From the NCBI GenBank assembly GCA_050010555.1, contig JBEKKV010000005.1:1-64000 (forward strand): DNA of 64,000 bases, read 5' to 3'. This DNA is from JALHUB01 sp050010555. GTDB taxonomy: Bacteria > Chloroflexota > Dehalococcoidia > DSTF01 > JALHUB01. This document shows positions 8,372 through 16,752 of the stretch, one piece after another (positions within the stretch are counted from its first letter, which is position 1; every line of letters starts with the position of its first letter). The position numbers and the translations under genes were made by a program. The notes beneath the pieces are model-generated. The model was given only the letters and a program-made list of their open reading frames with translations, was not told the DNA's origin and did not search any database.

Positions 8372-8405
8372 GAAAAAAGGCTACCCCCGCAATTGCGAGG
8401 GTAGC
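8372..8405 (-). terminator. Intrinsic terminator of the 8551-9780 MFS transcript
   Basis: Read on the minus strand, GCTACCC pairs with GGGTAGC (8380-8386 with 8399-8405), extended by CGC/GCG around an AATT loop and followed by CCTTTTTT (8374-8381). The 145 bases between it and the MFS stop (8406-8550) form a 3' untranslated stretch in which I see no gene. Confidence 0.8.
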
Positions 8406-8550
8406 TGAAATTCGAAAGAGCCGCCAGTGTCAGCGCGCGGGCACTTTCACCGCCCGGGGCGCTTCAGTAGCCGATGCGCGATGCGCACTTCGAACACGCG
8501 ATGAAATGAAACAGCGCGGAGGTGGTCGATGAGCTGGAGCGAAAGAAGGG

Positions 8551-9780
8551 CTAGATGTACGGCGGGGGCGACAGGTCCCGGTTCATGCGCAGGTGCTGCA
8601 GATGAATGACCGTCAGCACCATGGCAACGCCGAGCAGTATGGCCGCGAACTTGAACGGCGCTTCCGGCCCATATGCCTCGCTCACGCGTCCGCCGGCGGC
8701 CTGACCGACAGCGGCGCCCAGTCCTTGCACGGCGGCCAGCGATCCGAGGAGGACGCCGCGTGTCTGGACCTGCGTCGCGTCAAGAGCGGCGGCGCACCAG
8801 GCGGGCACGCTGATGGCGTAGGCAAGGCCTGCCAGCACCGCGAGGTTGACGACGATGAACGGGCTTCGTGTCAGCGTGAGGGCGAACAGGCAGAGCGCGG
8901 TCACACCCAGCCCAACGATAAGCGGCAACTGCCTCCCAAAGCGGTCAGCCAGGCGCGAGAAGCGGAAGGCGATGACAGCCGCGACCGCCGCCGGCGCAAT
9001 CAGAAGCAGCGCCATCTGGTGCATCTGGACGTGCAGCACCTGCGTCAGGTAAGTGCCGATGGCCGGCGTTTGCACGGCGATACCCAGGCTGAGGAAAAGG
9101 ATGATGGCGGCCAGCATCAAGATGCCGGGCTTCATGATCGAGCGGAAGGCGCTGATCTGCAACGCCTCGGTCTTCTTCCGGGCGATGGCCACGATCGGCG
9201 CGTGGTCCGGCCGCATGGCAACCACCAGCGCCAGACCATTCAGCGCCAGACAAGCGATGAAGACGGCCGTGTAGGAGACGAAGTCGCCGAGGACGACGCC
9301 GATCATGGCGCCGACGCCAAGGCCGAGCATCTGCGCCAGGTTTAGATAGTGCATGACCTGCCCACGCTTCGCCGGCTCGTTGGTGTCACCGACGTGGGCC
9401 ATGAAGGCAGGCCACATAGTCGCGGCGGCAAGACCGTAAAGGCCGGAGAAGGCCAGGAAGAGCGTGCCGCTGGGGAAGAGCATCATCGCAGCGAGCACCG
9501 GTATGCCAACGGCTATCCCGACGGCGAGGACAAGTCGCCTCCCGACCCTGTCGGCGATCCAGCCGGCGGGCATCTGCCAGAGGAAGCGCGCCAGGCTGTA
9601 GGAAGCGAGCGCATAGCCCGGGAAGGCGTTCGATGTGTTCAGGTGCTGTGGCAGGTATGCTTGGACGAGCGTCAGCATGAAGATGCCCAGAGACGCCTGC
9701 CAGAGAAAAACGGTGGCCGCCAGCTCGATCAGCCGACGGCGATGGGTCCCCGCAGCATAAGAGGGGAAGCTAATTCTCAT
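8551..9780 (-). CDS. MFS transporter
   Basis: A 409-residue major facilitator with twelve predicted helices. Motif A is clear (GWIADRVGRRLVL, about residues 75-87), and a second copy of the half-repeat loop follows in the C-terminal half (SRLADRFGRQLPLIV). LFPSGTLFLAFSGLYGLAAATMWPAF is typical of the drug/sugar-phosphate-like MFS_1 group. It is only distantly similar to the neighbouring MFS gene, so the two are not a recent duplication. Start ATG 9780 has a weak GGTGAG site. An extended -10 box (TGCTATAGT, minus strand, 9817-9825) lies about 37 bases upstream. Function: proton-coupled transport of an unknown solute. Confidence 0.87.
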   Translation of the reverse strand: MRISFPSYAAGTHRRRLIELAATVFLWQASLGIFMLTLVQAYLPQHLNTSNAFPGYALASYSLARFLWQMPAGWIADRVGRRLVLAVGIAVGIPVLAAMMLFPSGTLFLAFSGLYGLAAATMWPAFMAHVGDTNEPAKRGQVMHYLNLAQMLGLGVGAMIGVVLGDFVSYTAVFIACLALNGLALVVAMRPDHAPIVAIARKKTEALQISAFRSIMKPGILMLAAIILFLSLGIAVQTPAIGTYLTQVLHVQMHQMALLLIAPAAVAAVIAFRFSRLADRFGRQLPLIVGLGVTALCLFALTLTRSPFIVVNLAVLAGLAYAISVPAWCAAALDATQVQTRGVLLGSLAAVQGLGAAVGQAAGGRVSEAYGPEAPFKFAAILLGVAMVLTVIHLQHLRMNRDLSPPPYI

Positions 9781-10112
9781 CTGGAGTTACTCACCGCTTG
9801 TCGCATCGACCCATCCACTATAGCATCGGTCAATCGGCCGCTTGCCGAGAGGTGGAAAAAGCCGGCATCATAAGCGGCTGTCTCTTGTTTCACCAGGAAG
9901 TCCACCACCCAATCACTTCCCCCATCGTCGTCAGTATCAGCGGGAACGCAATGAGGAGTCGCGAGGAGCGCTATTTGCTTGTTGCAATCTATTGTACGCG
10001 TCTCGCGGCGCAATGCAAGTCGCCAGCGACCTCCGCTAGCTTCGGCGACAGTCATGACCGACGACATTTAACACAATATGCATCGCCATGAGTGCCGACG
10101 CTGCGGGGGCGG
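9781..10112. other. Intergenic region with MFS promoter, no gene seen
   Basis: This 332-base gap lies between two minus-strand genes. It contains TGCTATAGT (9817-9825, minus strand). A 96-codon minus-strand frame across 9777-10067 is open, but it has no ribosome site or recognisable family and overlaps the MFS promoter, so I do not call it. The base composition is lower in GC than the flanking genes. Confidence 0.5.
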
Positions 10113-12848
10113 TCAGGCCGCGAGAGAGAGATCGTCCGAAGTCTTCTTAGCCCGCCCCTTGACGATCCTGTCTATCTCGCCGCTGGCGATGGCGCGCATG
10201 AACGCGTCCACGACGGCCGGTGAGTACTTCTTGCCCCTGTTCTTGGTTATCTCCGACATCGCTCGAACCGGCGGCCACGCCGCCTTGTATGGTCTTCTCG
10301 ATGTCATAGCGTCGAAGCCGTCAGCCACGGAAACGATCGCGGAACACAGGGGTATCATGTCACCGTGGAGGCCGTACGGATAGCCTGTCCCGTCCCAGTT
10401 TTCGTGATGCCAGCGGGCGATCTGACGGGCCTTCTTGAACCATGGGTCGGGCGGAAGCAGTTCCTCACCCCATCCCGGGTGCTTCCTCATGATCTCCCAC
10501 TCGTCCTCCGAGAGGGACCCGGGCTTTGTGAGGATGGAGTCGGGGACGCGTATCTTGCCGAGGTCGTGGAGGAGAGCGGCCAGACCGATCTCTTCAGCCT
10601 CCTCGGGGTTAAGGCCGATCTCAAGCGCTATCGCCTCCGAGTAGTGTCTAATCCTCTGCAGGTGGTTTTCAGTGTAAGGGTCGCGGGCCTCGGCGGCCGT
10701 CGCCAGCAGGAAGACTATGCTTTCATAGGCGTGGCGTTCTTCGGCTGCGGCCCGCTGGCGCCCGACGAAGGAGGAGATGCTCTCTGCGGCGAGTCGCAGC
10801 AGTTTGACATCCTCTTCTCGCCAGGCGCAAGTGCGGTGAATCGTATCGATACCGATGGAGCCGATGACTCGCCCGCGGGAGGTCAGCGATACTAGCACAA
10901 GTGAGTGAACGCCCATTGACTGCCAGATGCTCTTCTCCGCCGCTGCTTCGGGTGGGAGCGTCTCTATATCGTTAACGATGATGGGTTCTGCCTGCAGTGC
11001 CTTCCGCGTAGACCACGGGAAGGCAACAGAGTCGAAGTCGTACACGTCGCTGGCCTCTTCCGCTTCGGGCGCACACCAGCGTGCCACGCAGTGCATTTTG
11101 GTCTTGCCTTCCAGCATGAAGACGTGGGCCCGTTCGGCGCCGAAAGCTTCGCCCAATACGCGCAGGACGAGATTGAACACCGTGTCGGTGTCATCGGAGG
11201 CTGCCAGAAGGTTGGAGGCCTGGGCGATCGCGGACTCTATCCTGAGCCTGCCCGCCATCTCCTCCTCTGCGCGCTTCCGTTCGGTAATGTCCTCGATGGT
11301 ACCAACGTAGCTGGTGACGATGTCCCCCGGCGAACGAATCGAAATGATCGTCGTATGCACCCAGCGCACCTCGCCGGTCTTGGTCAGTATGCGGTACTCC
11401 ATGGAGAACTTGCGCCTCTCGGCTCGCGCCGCAGCCCCCTCGGCGTTCACTGCTTCGCGGTCGTCGGGGTGAATGTACTTGGTCCACACGCGCCCGACAC
11501 CATCTTCAGAGGTCCCGCCGATCAGCACCACTGCGTTTTCGTTGGAGTAAATGCCGTTGCCCCACGCGTCGGAGAGAAAGATCCCGATGGGCACGGAGGC
11601 GCTCAACGTGCGGAGGCGCTCCTCGCTCTCACGCAGCGCCACGTCCGCCTGTTTCCACTGAGTGATGTCGCGGACAGTGCCCACCACAGCGAGCAACTTT
11701 CCGTCCTCGTCGCGAACGAAGGCGCGGTCATCGCTGAGCCAGCGGTACTCTCCGTTCTTGCATTTCCACCGGTACTCGATTCCCAAAGCTTTGCGGTCTG
11801 CCGCTGCATCGCCATTTGCCTGGCGCCCGAATGACCCGAATCTTTGTCTGTCTTCCGGGTGGAACCTGTTCCTTACCTCGTCGACCCCCATTGCAATGAT
11901 TTCGGCGGGCGCGAACCCCAACAGCTCAGTGCATGAAGGGCTTATGTAGTCGTAAGTGCGGGTTCCGAGATTCAGCTTGTAGATGAGATCGCGCGACACG
12001 TCTAGGACATCGCGAAAGCGGGCCTCGGATTCTATGAGCTGCGCAGATCCCCGCACAAGTGTCTCTGTCATTTCGTTCAGATCGCGCCCAAGGGAAGCGG
12101 TCTCTTCGAAGCCCGAAACCTTCGACCTTGCTTCCCAGTTGCCGGACATAACTGCGCGGGCATTCGCTTTCAGCGAAGCGAGCGGGCGCACGAGCGCGAC
12201 GGTGAAGGCGATAAGGGCTGCAAACCCCACCAGAAAAGTTGCTATGCCGAGCCCTATCAGCAGCCACATCGTGGTGTCTGAAGAGCGGTCCGCCGCCGCT
12301 CGCACGTTCGCCGCCTTGGCCTGCTGCGCTCGCGCAAGTTGATCAACCTGGCTAAGGATCTGTTCGAAGCCGGGCCAGAGGATCGGCTCGTACTGGGAGG
12401 CCATCTGGACGATGGTTTCCGGTGCGGCGTCGCTTCCCTGGAAGAGGTAGATGGCTGTGTCTGTCTTCTGCTGCAGATCCTCCACGGATGCGGCGAGCTG
12501 ATCAAGCGTTGCAATATCATCGGTTTCACCGAGAGCGGCCATCTCGGCGCGAGCCTCAGAAAGCCTGTTCCCCGGGACGGGCCGGTTTTGGGTGTACTTG
12601 TCGAGGAGCGAAGGGCGTTGTTCTGTGTCCGCAAACGCTGTCGTTGCAAGGAGGGTCGTATTGAGGAAGAACTCAGCGCGGGCATCATCCAGCGCGGCGA
12701 CTACGTTGGCCCTGTCCTCCAACGAGCTCCGTACGGCCTGGTCGCTCTGGGCGCGCCAAGCCGCGACCGCGGCGGTAGCGCACAAAAGCACGACCAGAGC
12801 CACGCTCGCCGCAACCGTGAGGCCTCGGGCCGATTTCAGTCTGGACAC
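10113..12848 (-). CDS. Membrane sensor with HAMP, two PAS, GAF and HD-GYP domains (c-di-GMP phosphodiesterase)
   Basis: A 911-residue sensory enzyme. In order: TM1 (about 10-30), an extracytoplasmic helical domain, TM2 (about 193-221), HAMP, PAS (about 275-405), PAS (about 420-535), GAF (about 545-705) and HD-GYP (about 720-895). The HD-GYP metal and signature motifs are intact: LLHDLGKI, then HHENWDGTGYP. It should therefore hydrolyse cyclic di-GMP in response to an external or intracellular cue. The start is uncertain: GTG 12848 gives a typical signal-anchor N-terminus, while an in-frame TTG at 12932 would add 28 unremarkable residues; neither has a strong ribosome site. It is divergent from abfD. 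Confidence 0.88.
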   Translation of the reverse strand: MSRLKSARGLTVAASVALVVLLCATAAVAAWRAQSDQAVRSSLEDRANVVAALDDARAEFFLNTTLLATTAFADTEQRPSLLDKYTQNRPVPGNRLSEARAEMAALGETDDIATLDQLAASVEDLQQKTDTAIYLFQGSDAAPETIVQMASQYEPILWPGFEQILSQVDQLARAQQAKAANVRAAADRSSDTTMWLLIGLGIATFLVGFAALIAFTVALVRPLASLKANARAVMSGNWEARSKVSGFEETASLGRDLNEMTETLVRGSAQLIESEARFRDVLDVSRDLIYKLNLGTRTYDYISPSCTELLGFAPAEIIAMGVDEVRNRFHPEDRQRFGSFGRQANGDAAADRKALGIEYRWKCKNGEYRWLSDDRAFVRDEDGKLLAVVGTVRDITQWKQADVALRESEERLRTLSASVPIGIFLSDAWGNGIYSNENAVVLIGGTSEDGVGRVWTKYIHPDDREAVNAEGAAARAERRKFSMEYRILTKTGEVRWVHTTIISIRSPGDIVTSYVGTIEDITERKRAEEEMAGRLRIESAIAQASNLLAASDDTDTVFNLVLRVLGEAFGAERAHVFMLEGKTKMHCVARWCAPEAEEASDVYDFDSVAFPWSTRKALQAEPIIVNDIETLPPEAAAEKSIWQSMGVHSLVLVSLTSRGRVIGSIGIDTIHRTCAWREEDVKLLRLAAESISSFVGRQRAAAEERHAYESIVFLLATAAEARDPYTENHLQRIRHYSEAIALEIGLNPEEAEEIGLAALLHDLGKIRVPDSILTKPGSLSEDEWEIMRKHPGWGEELLPPDPWFKKARQIARWHHENWDGTGYPYGLHGDMIPLCSAIVSVADGFDAMTSRRPYKAAWPPVRAMSEITKNRGKKYSPAVVDAFMRAIASGEIDRIVKGRAKKTSDDLSLAA

Positions 12849-12997
12849 CGCGGCACCACTCGACGCGCTACGGCACGTCCACTCTTTGCCAGGATGATGG
12901 TCTAGCCTCCAACCTTCATCGTGCGCCCGCAAAGGGCACGTCGGCAGTAGGTCCCAAATAATGATCGGATAGGTCGGGGCGATCAGCAGGGCGTGGC

Positions 12998-13051
12998 ACT
13001 CTACCTCTCGATGGCCCTTCGGAATCGCTGCTGGTAGAATTGAGGTAGAGT
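12998..13051. promoter_or_regulatory. 10-bp inverted repeat flanking the abfD promoter
   Basis: ACTCTACCTC (12998-13007) and GAGGTAGAGT (13042-13051) form a perfect inverted repeat 34 bases apart. Between them lies an extended -10 box, TGGTAGAAT (13032-13040). The arrangement suggests an operator that overlaps the promoter of the dehydratase gene, although a large RNA hairpin is also possible. Confidence 0.55.
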
Positions 13052-13086
13052 AACGTCCCCCTTAGAAACGAGAAGGAAGGTGCGCC

Positions 13087-14535
13087 ATGGCGCTCAAGAC
13101 CGGCGAAGAATACGTCGAATCCCTGAAGAAGCTGAACCTGAAGGCGCAGGTGTTCGGCAAGGAGACCGGCGACCTGACGGAGAACCCGCTTGTCGCGCCC
13201 TCAATGCGCGCCGTCGCCGCTACGTTCGACTGCGCCTACGATGAGTCGAGCCGCGAGCTCTTCCGCGTCCGCTCGTCGCTGACCGGCGGGGAGGTGAACC
13301 GCTTCACGCACCTCCACCAGAGCACGCAGGACCTGATGAACAAGGTGATTATGCAGCGGCACTGCGGCAACGTAACCTCCTGCTGCTTCCAGCGCTGCGT
13401 CGGATTGGACGCCGCCAACGCCGTCTTCAGCGTCACTTACGAGTGCGACCAGGCGCACGGCACCGACTACCACCGCCGCTTCCGCGACTACTGGGCGCAG
13501 ATTCAATCGGAAGACCTGGTCGTCGACGGGGCGATGACGGACCCGAAGGGCGACCGCGGCAAGCGTCCGGCGCAGCAGAGCGACCCGGACCTCTACCTGC
13601 GTGTCGTCGACCGCCGGAGCGACGGCATCGTCGTGCGCGGCGCCAAGCTGCACCAGACGGGCATGCTGAACTCGCACGAGATCATCGTCATGCCCACGAT
13701 CGCCATGCGCCCCGGCGAGGAGGACTGGGCGGTCTGCTTCGCCGTGCCGACGAACACGCCGGGCATTCGCTACATCTACGGCCGCCAGGCCAGCGACACG
13801 CGCAAGCTGGAACGGCTGAAGCTGGACGTCGGCAACGTGCGCTTCGGCGGCCAGGAGGTGATGACGGTGTTCGAGGACGTGTTCGTGCCGAACGAGCGCG
13901 TCTTCATGGACGGCGAGGTCGACCAGTCGGGCAAGCTGGTGGAGCGTTTCGCCGCCTATCACCGGCAGAGCTACGGCGGCTGCAAGGTGGGCGTCGGCGA
14001 CGTGCTCATCGGCGCGTCCGCCCTCATCGCCCGCATGAACGGCGCCGAGAACGCCAGCCACATCCGCGAGAAGCTGGTCGACATGATCCACCTGAACGAG
14101 ACGATGTTCGCCGCCGGGATCGCCTGCTCGGCGCTCGGCCATCAGACGGAGGCGGGCAACTACGAGATCGACATGCTGCTGGCGAACGTCTGCAAGCTGA
14201 ACGTCACGCGCTTCCCGTTCGAGATCGCGCGCAACGCCATCGACATCGCCGGCGGGCTGCTGGGCACGATGCCGTCGGCGGAGGACCTGGACGACCCGAC
14301 GACCGGCCCGTATGTGCGCAAGTACCTGGCGGCTTCGGACGCGTATGACGTGACGGACCGGATCAAGGTGATGCGCTTCATCGAGAACCTGGTCTCCGGG
14401 GCGGGCGCCGTCGCCTACCTCATCGAGTCGATGCACGGGGCGGGCCCGCCGGCGGCGCAGCGGATAATGATCGGCCGTCAGGGCGACATCGAGGGGAAGA
14501 TCGAGAAGGCGAAGCGCGTCATCGGCATCTCCTAG
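13087..14535 (+). CDS. abfD: 4-hydroxybutyryl-CoA dehydratase/vinylacetyl-CoA isomerase (AbfD type)
   Basis: A 482-residue member of the HpaB/AbfD fold. It carries the four expected [4Fe-4S] ligands: Cys100 and Cys104 (CFQRC), His292 and Cys299 (HRQSYGGC), matching the spacing of Cys99, Cys103, His292 and Cys299 in the Clostridium enzyme. Residues counted as active-site in that enzyme (Tyr296, Lys300, Glu257) are also in place, and ESMHGAG (Glu447) matches the C-terminal catalytic glutamate. This separates it from plain 4-hydroxyphenylacetate hydroxylases. The reaction is 4-hydroxybutyryl-CoA to crotonyl-CoA through a ketyl radical. Start ATG follows AAGGAAGG. No CoA-transferase or 4-hydroxybutyrate dehydrogenase gene is nearby. 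Confidence 0.9.
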   Translation: MALKTGEEYVESLKKLNLKAQVFGKETGDLTENPLVAPSMRAVAATFDCAYDESSRELFRVRSSLTGGEVNRFTHLHQSTQDLMNKVIMQRHCGNVTSCCFQRCVGLDAANAVFSVTYECDQAHGTDYHRRFRDYWAQIQSEDLVVDGAMTDPKGDRGKRPAQQSDPDLYLRVVDRRSDGIVVRGAKLHQTGMLNSHEIIVMPTIAMRPGEEDWAVCFAVPTNTPGIRYIYGRQASDTRKLERLKLDVGNVRFGGQEVMTVFEDVFVPNERVFMDGEVDQSGKLVERFAAYHRQSYGGCKVGVGDVLIGASALIARMNGAENASHIREKLVDMIHLNETMFAAGIACSALGHQTEAGNYEIDMLLANVCKLNVTRFPFEIARNAIDIAGGLLGTMPSAEDLDDPTTGPYVRKYLAASDAYDVTDRIKVMRFIENLVSGAGAVAYLIESMHGAGPPAAQRIMIGRQGDIEGKIEKAKRVIGIS

Positions 14536-14636
14536 TTGCGGACTGACAGTCCCTCTCGCAAACCGTTCGCGTTCGCGCTATAATCCCCGCGTAAGTCTCA
14601 ATCGCTTTCTGCTCCCCGCGACAAGGAGGTGCTGCT

Positions 14637-15107
14637 ATGGAATCCGAAGGGCTGTGGGCAGACGTCCGGCGCGTCGTGCTGCGCGGCGACGTTCTGGGTC
14701 TCGCCGTCGCCGTCGTGGTGGGAACGTCCCTCTATCATCTGTTCTATGCGCTGTTCGAGTACGTCCTGATTCCTCTCGGACGCGGATTCTTCAATTCGGA
14801 GTCCGGCAGCGACTTCCCCGTGCAGACGCCGCTCAATTCAGTCTACCGTGGTTATACCGTGTATTGGGGCGAGGCGCTTAGCCTCGTGCTCACACTCACT
14901 CTTGCGCTTCTGGTGGCGGCGATTCTGAGAAAGCGGCTCTTCCGGCCGGATGAGGAGGACGAGGTCGACGAGTTGCCGGAGTTCAGAGAGGACGATGGCC
15001 TCCGCGTTTGTCCGGAGTGCTTGAGTGAAGTATCCGCCGCCGCCCGTCGCTGCGCCTTCTGTACCACAGTGTTGAAGCCGATGCCCGACGTGCCAGAGGA
15101 GGCCTAA
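14637..15107 (+). CDS. MscL-like mechanosensitive channel protein with C-terminal zinc ribbon
   Basis: A 156-residue membrane protein. The N-terminal helix RRVVLRGDVLGLAVAVVVG closely follows the MscL TM1 pattern (F.RGN..DLAVG). A periplasmic loop and a second membrane helix (about 75-97) follow, again as in MscL. After an acidic linker comes a zinc ribbon, CPECLSEVSAAARRCAFC (about residues 124-141), as found at the C-terminus of some MscL proteins of high-GC bacteria. Likely role: a tension-gated channel or a relative of it. A TATAAT box lies at 14579-14584 and AAGGAGG before the ATG. Coupled to the next gene. Confidence 0.75.
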   Translation: MESEGLWADVRRVVLRGDVLGLAVAVVVGTSLYHLFYALFEYVLIPLGRGFFNSESGSDFPVQTPLNSVYRGYTVYWGEALSLVLTLTLALLVAAILRKRLFRPDEEDEVDELPEFREDDGLRVCPECLSEVSAAARRCAFCTTVLKPMPDVPEEA

Positions 15108-15562
15108 TGCGTACCATCGGGGTGCGCCGGGATTCAAAGAGGATGCCAGCTAAGGAGAAGGCCTTTCACCTCGTCTTCGCCATCGGCGTCGGCCTTGCCT
15201 CCTATGACCTACTTTACAACTTCGCCGATTTCACAGTCGTCCCGTTCTTCCGCGGCTTCTTCAACGGAACCGACGGGCCCGGCTTATACCTTGACCTGCC
15301 ACTCAGCGTCAACTTCAGAGGCTACCCGCTTGTATACAGTGGCGCGCTTGCTGCCCTCTGCATGCTCGTCCTTGGCGCGGCCGCGCTTCTCCTCCTCGTT
15401 TGGTATTCGCGGCACATGCAGCAGCGCGCATCTCCACCCGCAAACGTCGAAGAGTGTCCCTGTCGAGAATGCCGAAGCTTTATCCCGGCCGCCGCCAAGC
15501 GATGCCACTGGTGCCGCTCGCCGCAAGAGCCGCAGGCCGAAGCGCCGGCCGACTCGACCTGA
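15107..15562 (+). CDS. MscL-like paralogue with zinc ribbon
   Basis: A 151-residue paralogue of the preceding protein with the same plan: TM1 (about 20-45), a loop with RGFFNG and NFRGYPLVYSG matching RGFFNS and VYRGYTVYWG upstream, TM2 (about 75-100), then a zinc ribbon CRECRSFIPAAAKRCHWC. The MscL glycine/asparagine signature of TM1 is less well kept than in the first copy, so it may be an accessory subunit. Its ATG shares one base with the upstream TAA stop and has GAGGAGG five bases ahead, a sign of translational coupling and probably fixed stoichiometry. Confidence 0.7.
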   Translation: MRTIGVRRDSKRMPAKEKAFHLVFAIGVGLASYDLLYNFADFTVVPFFRGFFNGTDGPGLYLDLPLSVNFRGYPLVYSGALAALCMLVLGAAALLLLVWYSRHMQQRASPPANVEECPCRECRSFIPAAAKRCHWCRSPQEPQAEAPADST

Positions 15563-15588
15563 CATCCCGCCAATCGACGAATAGAAAC

Positions 15589-15626
15589 GGGCCCGCCTCC
15601 AGACCGGAAGCGGACCCGCTGCTTTT
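15589..15626 (+). terminator. Probable intrinsic terminator after the MscL-like pair
   Basis: GGGCCCGC (15589-15596) pairs with GCGGACCC (15610-15617), one mismatch, followed shortly by TTTT (15623-15626). The weak T-tract makes this a moderate call. Confidence 0.5.
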
Positions 15627-15647
15627 CGATGCGCCGGCGCTCGCGCG

Positions 15648-16508
15648 CTAGCTGATTTGCGTCGCTCTCACCACAAGGCGATGGTCGTAGTTCCGCGTGC
15701 TCGGGTCGAACGTGCCGCCGCAGGTGACTATCGTCAGCTCCTGGCTGCCGTCCTTCAGCGCGTACTGCGTGAAGCTGTCCGTATCGCCGATCCACTGCGT
15801 CCAGTCGACGGCGTACCTGACCAGGGAGCCGTCGAGGAGCTGGACGTCGATCTCATCGCCCTGGACAAGGTCGTGCAGGTTCCAGAACACCGCCTCGAAG
15901 TTCGGGTGATAGTCGACGTGGCCGGAGAACAGGGCGTTGGAGCCCCCAAAACCGTTAATGCCGGGGAAGCCGCCCATGCCGCCGAAGTTCTGGAAGTCGT
16001 ACCAGACCACGTCGTCCTTGCCGTTGGGAATGCCCATGACGCCGTCGGTGCCCATGATCCGCACGTTGACCGGCGCGTTAACGCCGATGCTAGGGATGAT
16101 CAGGCGCAGGCCCGTCGGGGTCGCGGAGCCGTCGCCGTAGCCGCAGGCCGCGGTCGTAAACGTGCCCGCCGCCGAGGTGAACCACTGGCCGCTGACCAGC
16201 GTGTTGATCCGCCAGTGCGTCACCTGGTTCACCTGGAGGCCGGGGACTGTCGCTGAATTGGCGTTAGGATCGAGCGGGCCCATGCCGGCGAATTCCCCCG
16301 GCGGGAAGTCGCTGAAGAAGCTCACGTCGAGGTACTGGTCACCCTTCAGGCCGCCGGGCAGCCAGTGCATCGTCGCGTCGACCATGCCGGGCGTGGAACT
16401 GCACACCTGGTCCACGGAAATTGTCATAGGGAACACGCTGCAACTCATCGATGATAACGCCGTTAAGACCATGCCGGGAATCAGTAGTAACCAGAACGCT
16501 TTCCTCAT
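15648..16508 (-). CDS. Class F sortase-like protein, secreted
   Basis: A 286-residue secreted protein. A signal sequence ending near SMSC (residue 23) may make it a lipoprotein. Residues about 30-125 look like a beta-sandwich of fibronectin type. The C-terminal half is a class F sortase: His197 in SGHVDY, Cys263 in TIVTCGGTFD, Arg277 in NYDHRLVVR, the three catalytic residues of the family. It would cut and join surface proteins or act as a lone transpeptidase. No LPXTG-bearing substrate is adjacent. Start ATG 16508 has GGGAGGTGG upstream. The leader has a hairpin (arms CCACGAC and GTCGTGG). Confidence 0.85.
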   Translation of the reverse strand: MRKAFWLLLIPGMVLTALSSMSCSVFPMTISVDQVCSSTPGMVDATMHWLPGGLKGDQYLDVSFFSDFPPGEFAGMGPLDPNANSATVPGLQVNQVTHWRINTLVSGQWFTSAAGTFTTAACGYGDGSATPTGLRLIIPSIGVNAPVNVRIMGTDGVMGIPNGKDDVVWYDFQNFGGMGGFPGINGFGGSNALFSGHVDYHPNFEAVFWNLHDLVQGDEIDVQLLDGSLVRYAVDWTQWIGDTDSFTQYALKDGSQELTIVTCGGTFDPSTRNYDHRLVVRATQIS

Positions 16509-16752
16509 TGATTGCCACCTCCCATCGGTATGCTTATTACGGTCATCCGGCCACGACTCTGGGGTCGTGGGCTCCTTCCACAGTTAGCTGGCCGCTATGG
16601 TAGCACTTTGCTGCTCATAAGCAAATACCTCCGGAAGGCTAGAATTGTATCGGCCGACGAAAACTGTCGAATCTGGAGGGGCGTATTGACTCGCCGCCAA
16701 CCGCGAAGGACAATTGACGCACCTTCCGTCCGCCTGAACCAGGAGGAGAACG

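Noticed and set aside
8406..8550. A short minus-strand frame ending in a zinc-ribbon-like CSKC pattern after the MFS gene.
   Set aside because: It lacks a start codon and a ribosome site and lies in the untranslated 3' part before a terminator.
9777..10067. A 96-codon minus-strand ORF before the MFS gene.
   Set aside because: No ribosome site, no family and it overlaps the MFS start and promoter.
13201..14436. A 411-codon minus-strand frame across abfD.
   Set aside because: Shadow frame opposite a gene with intact catalytic ligands.
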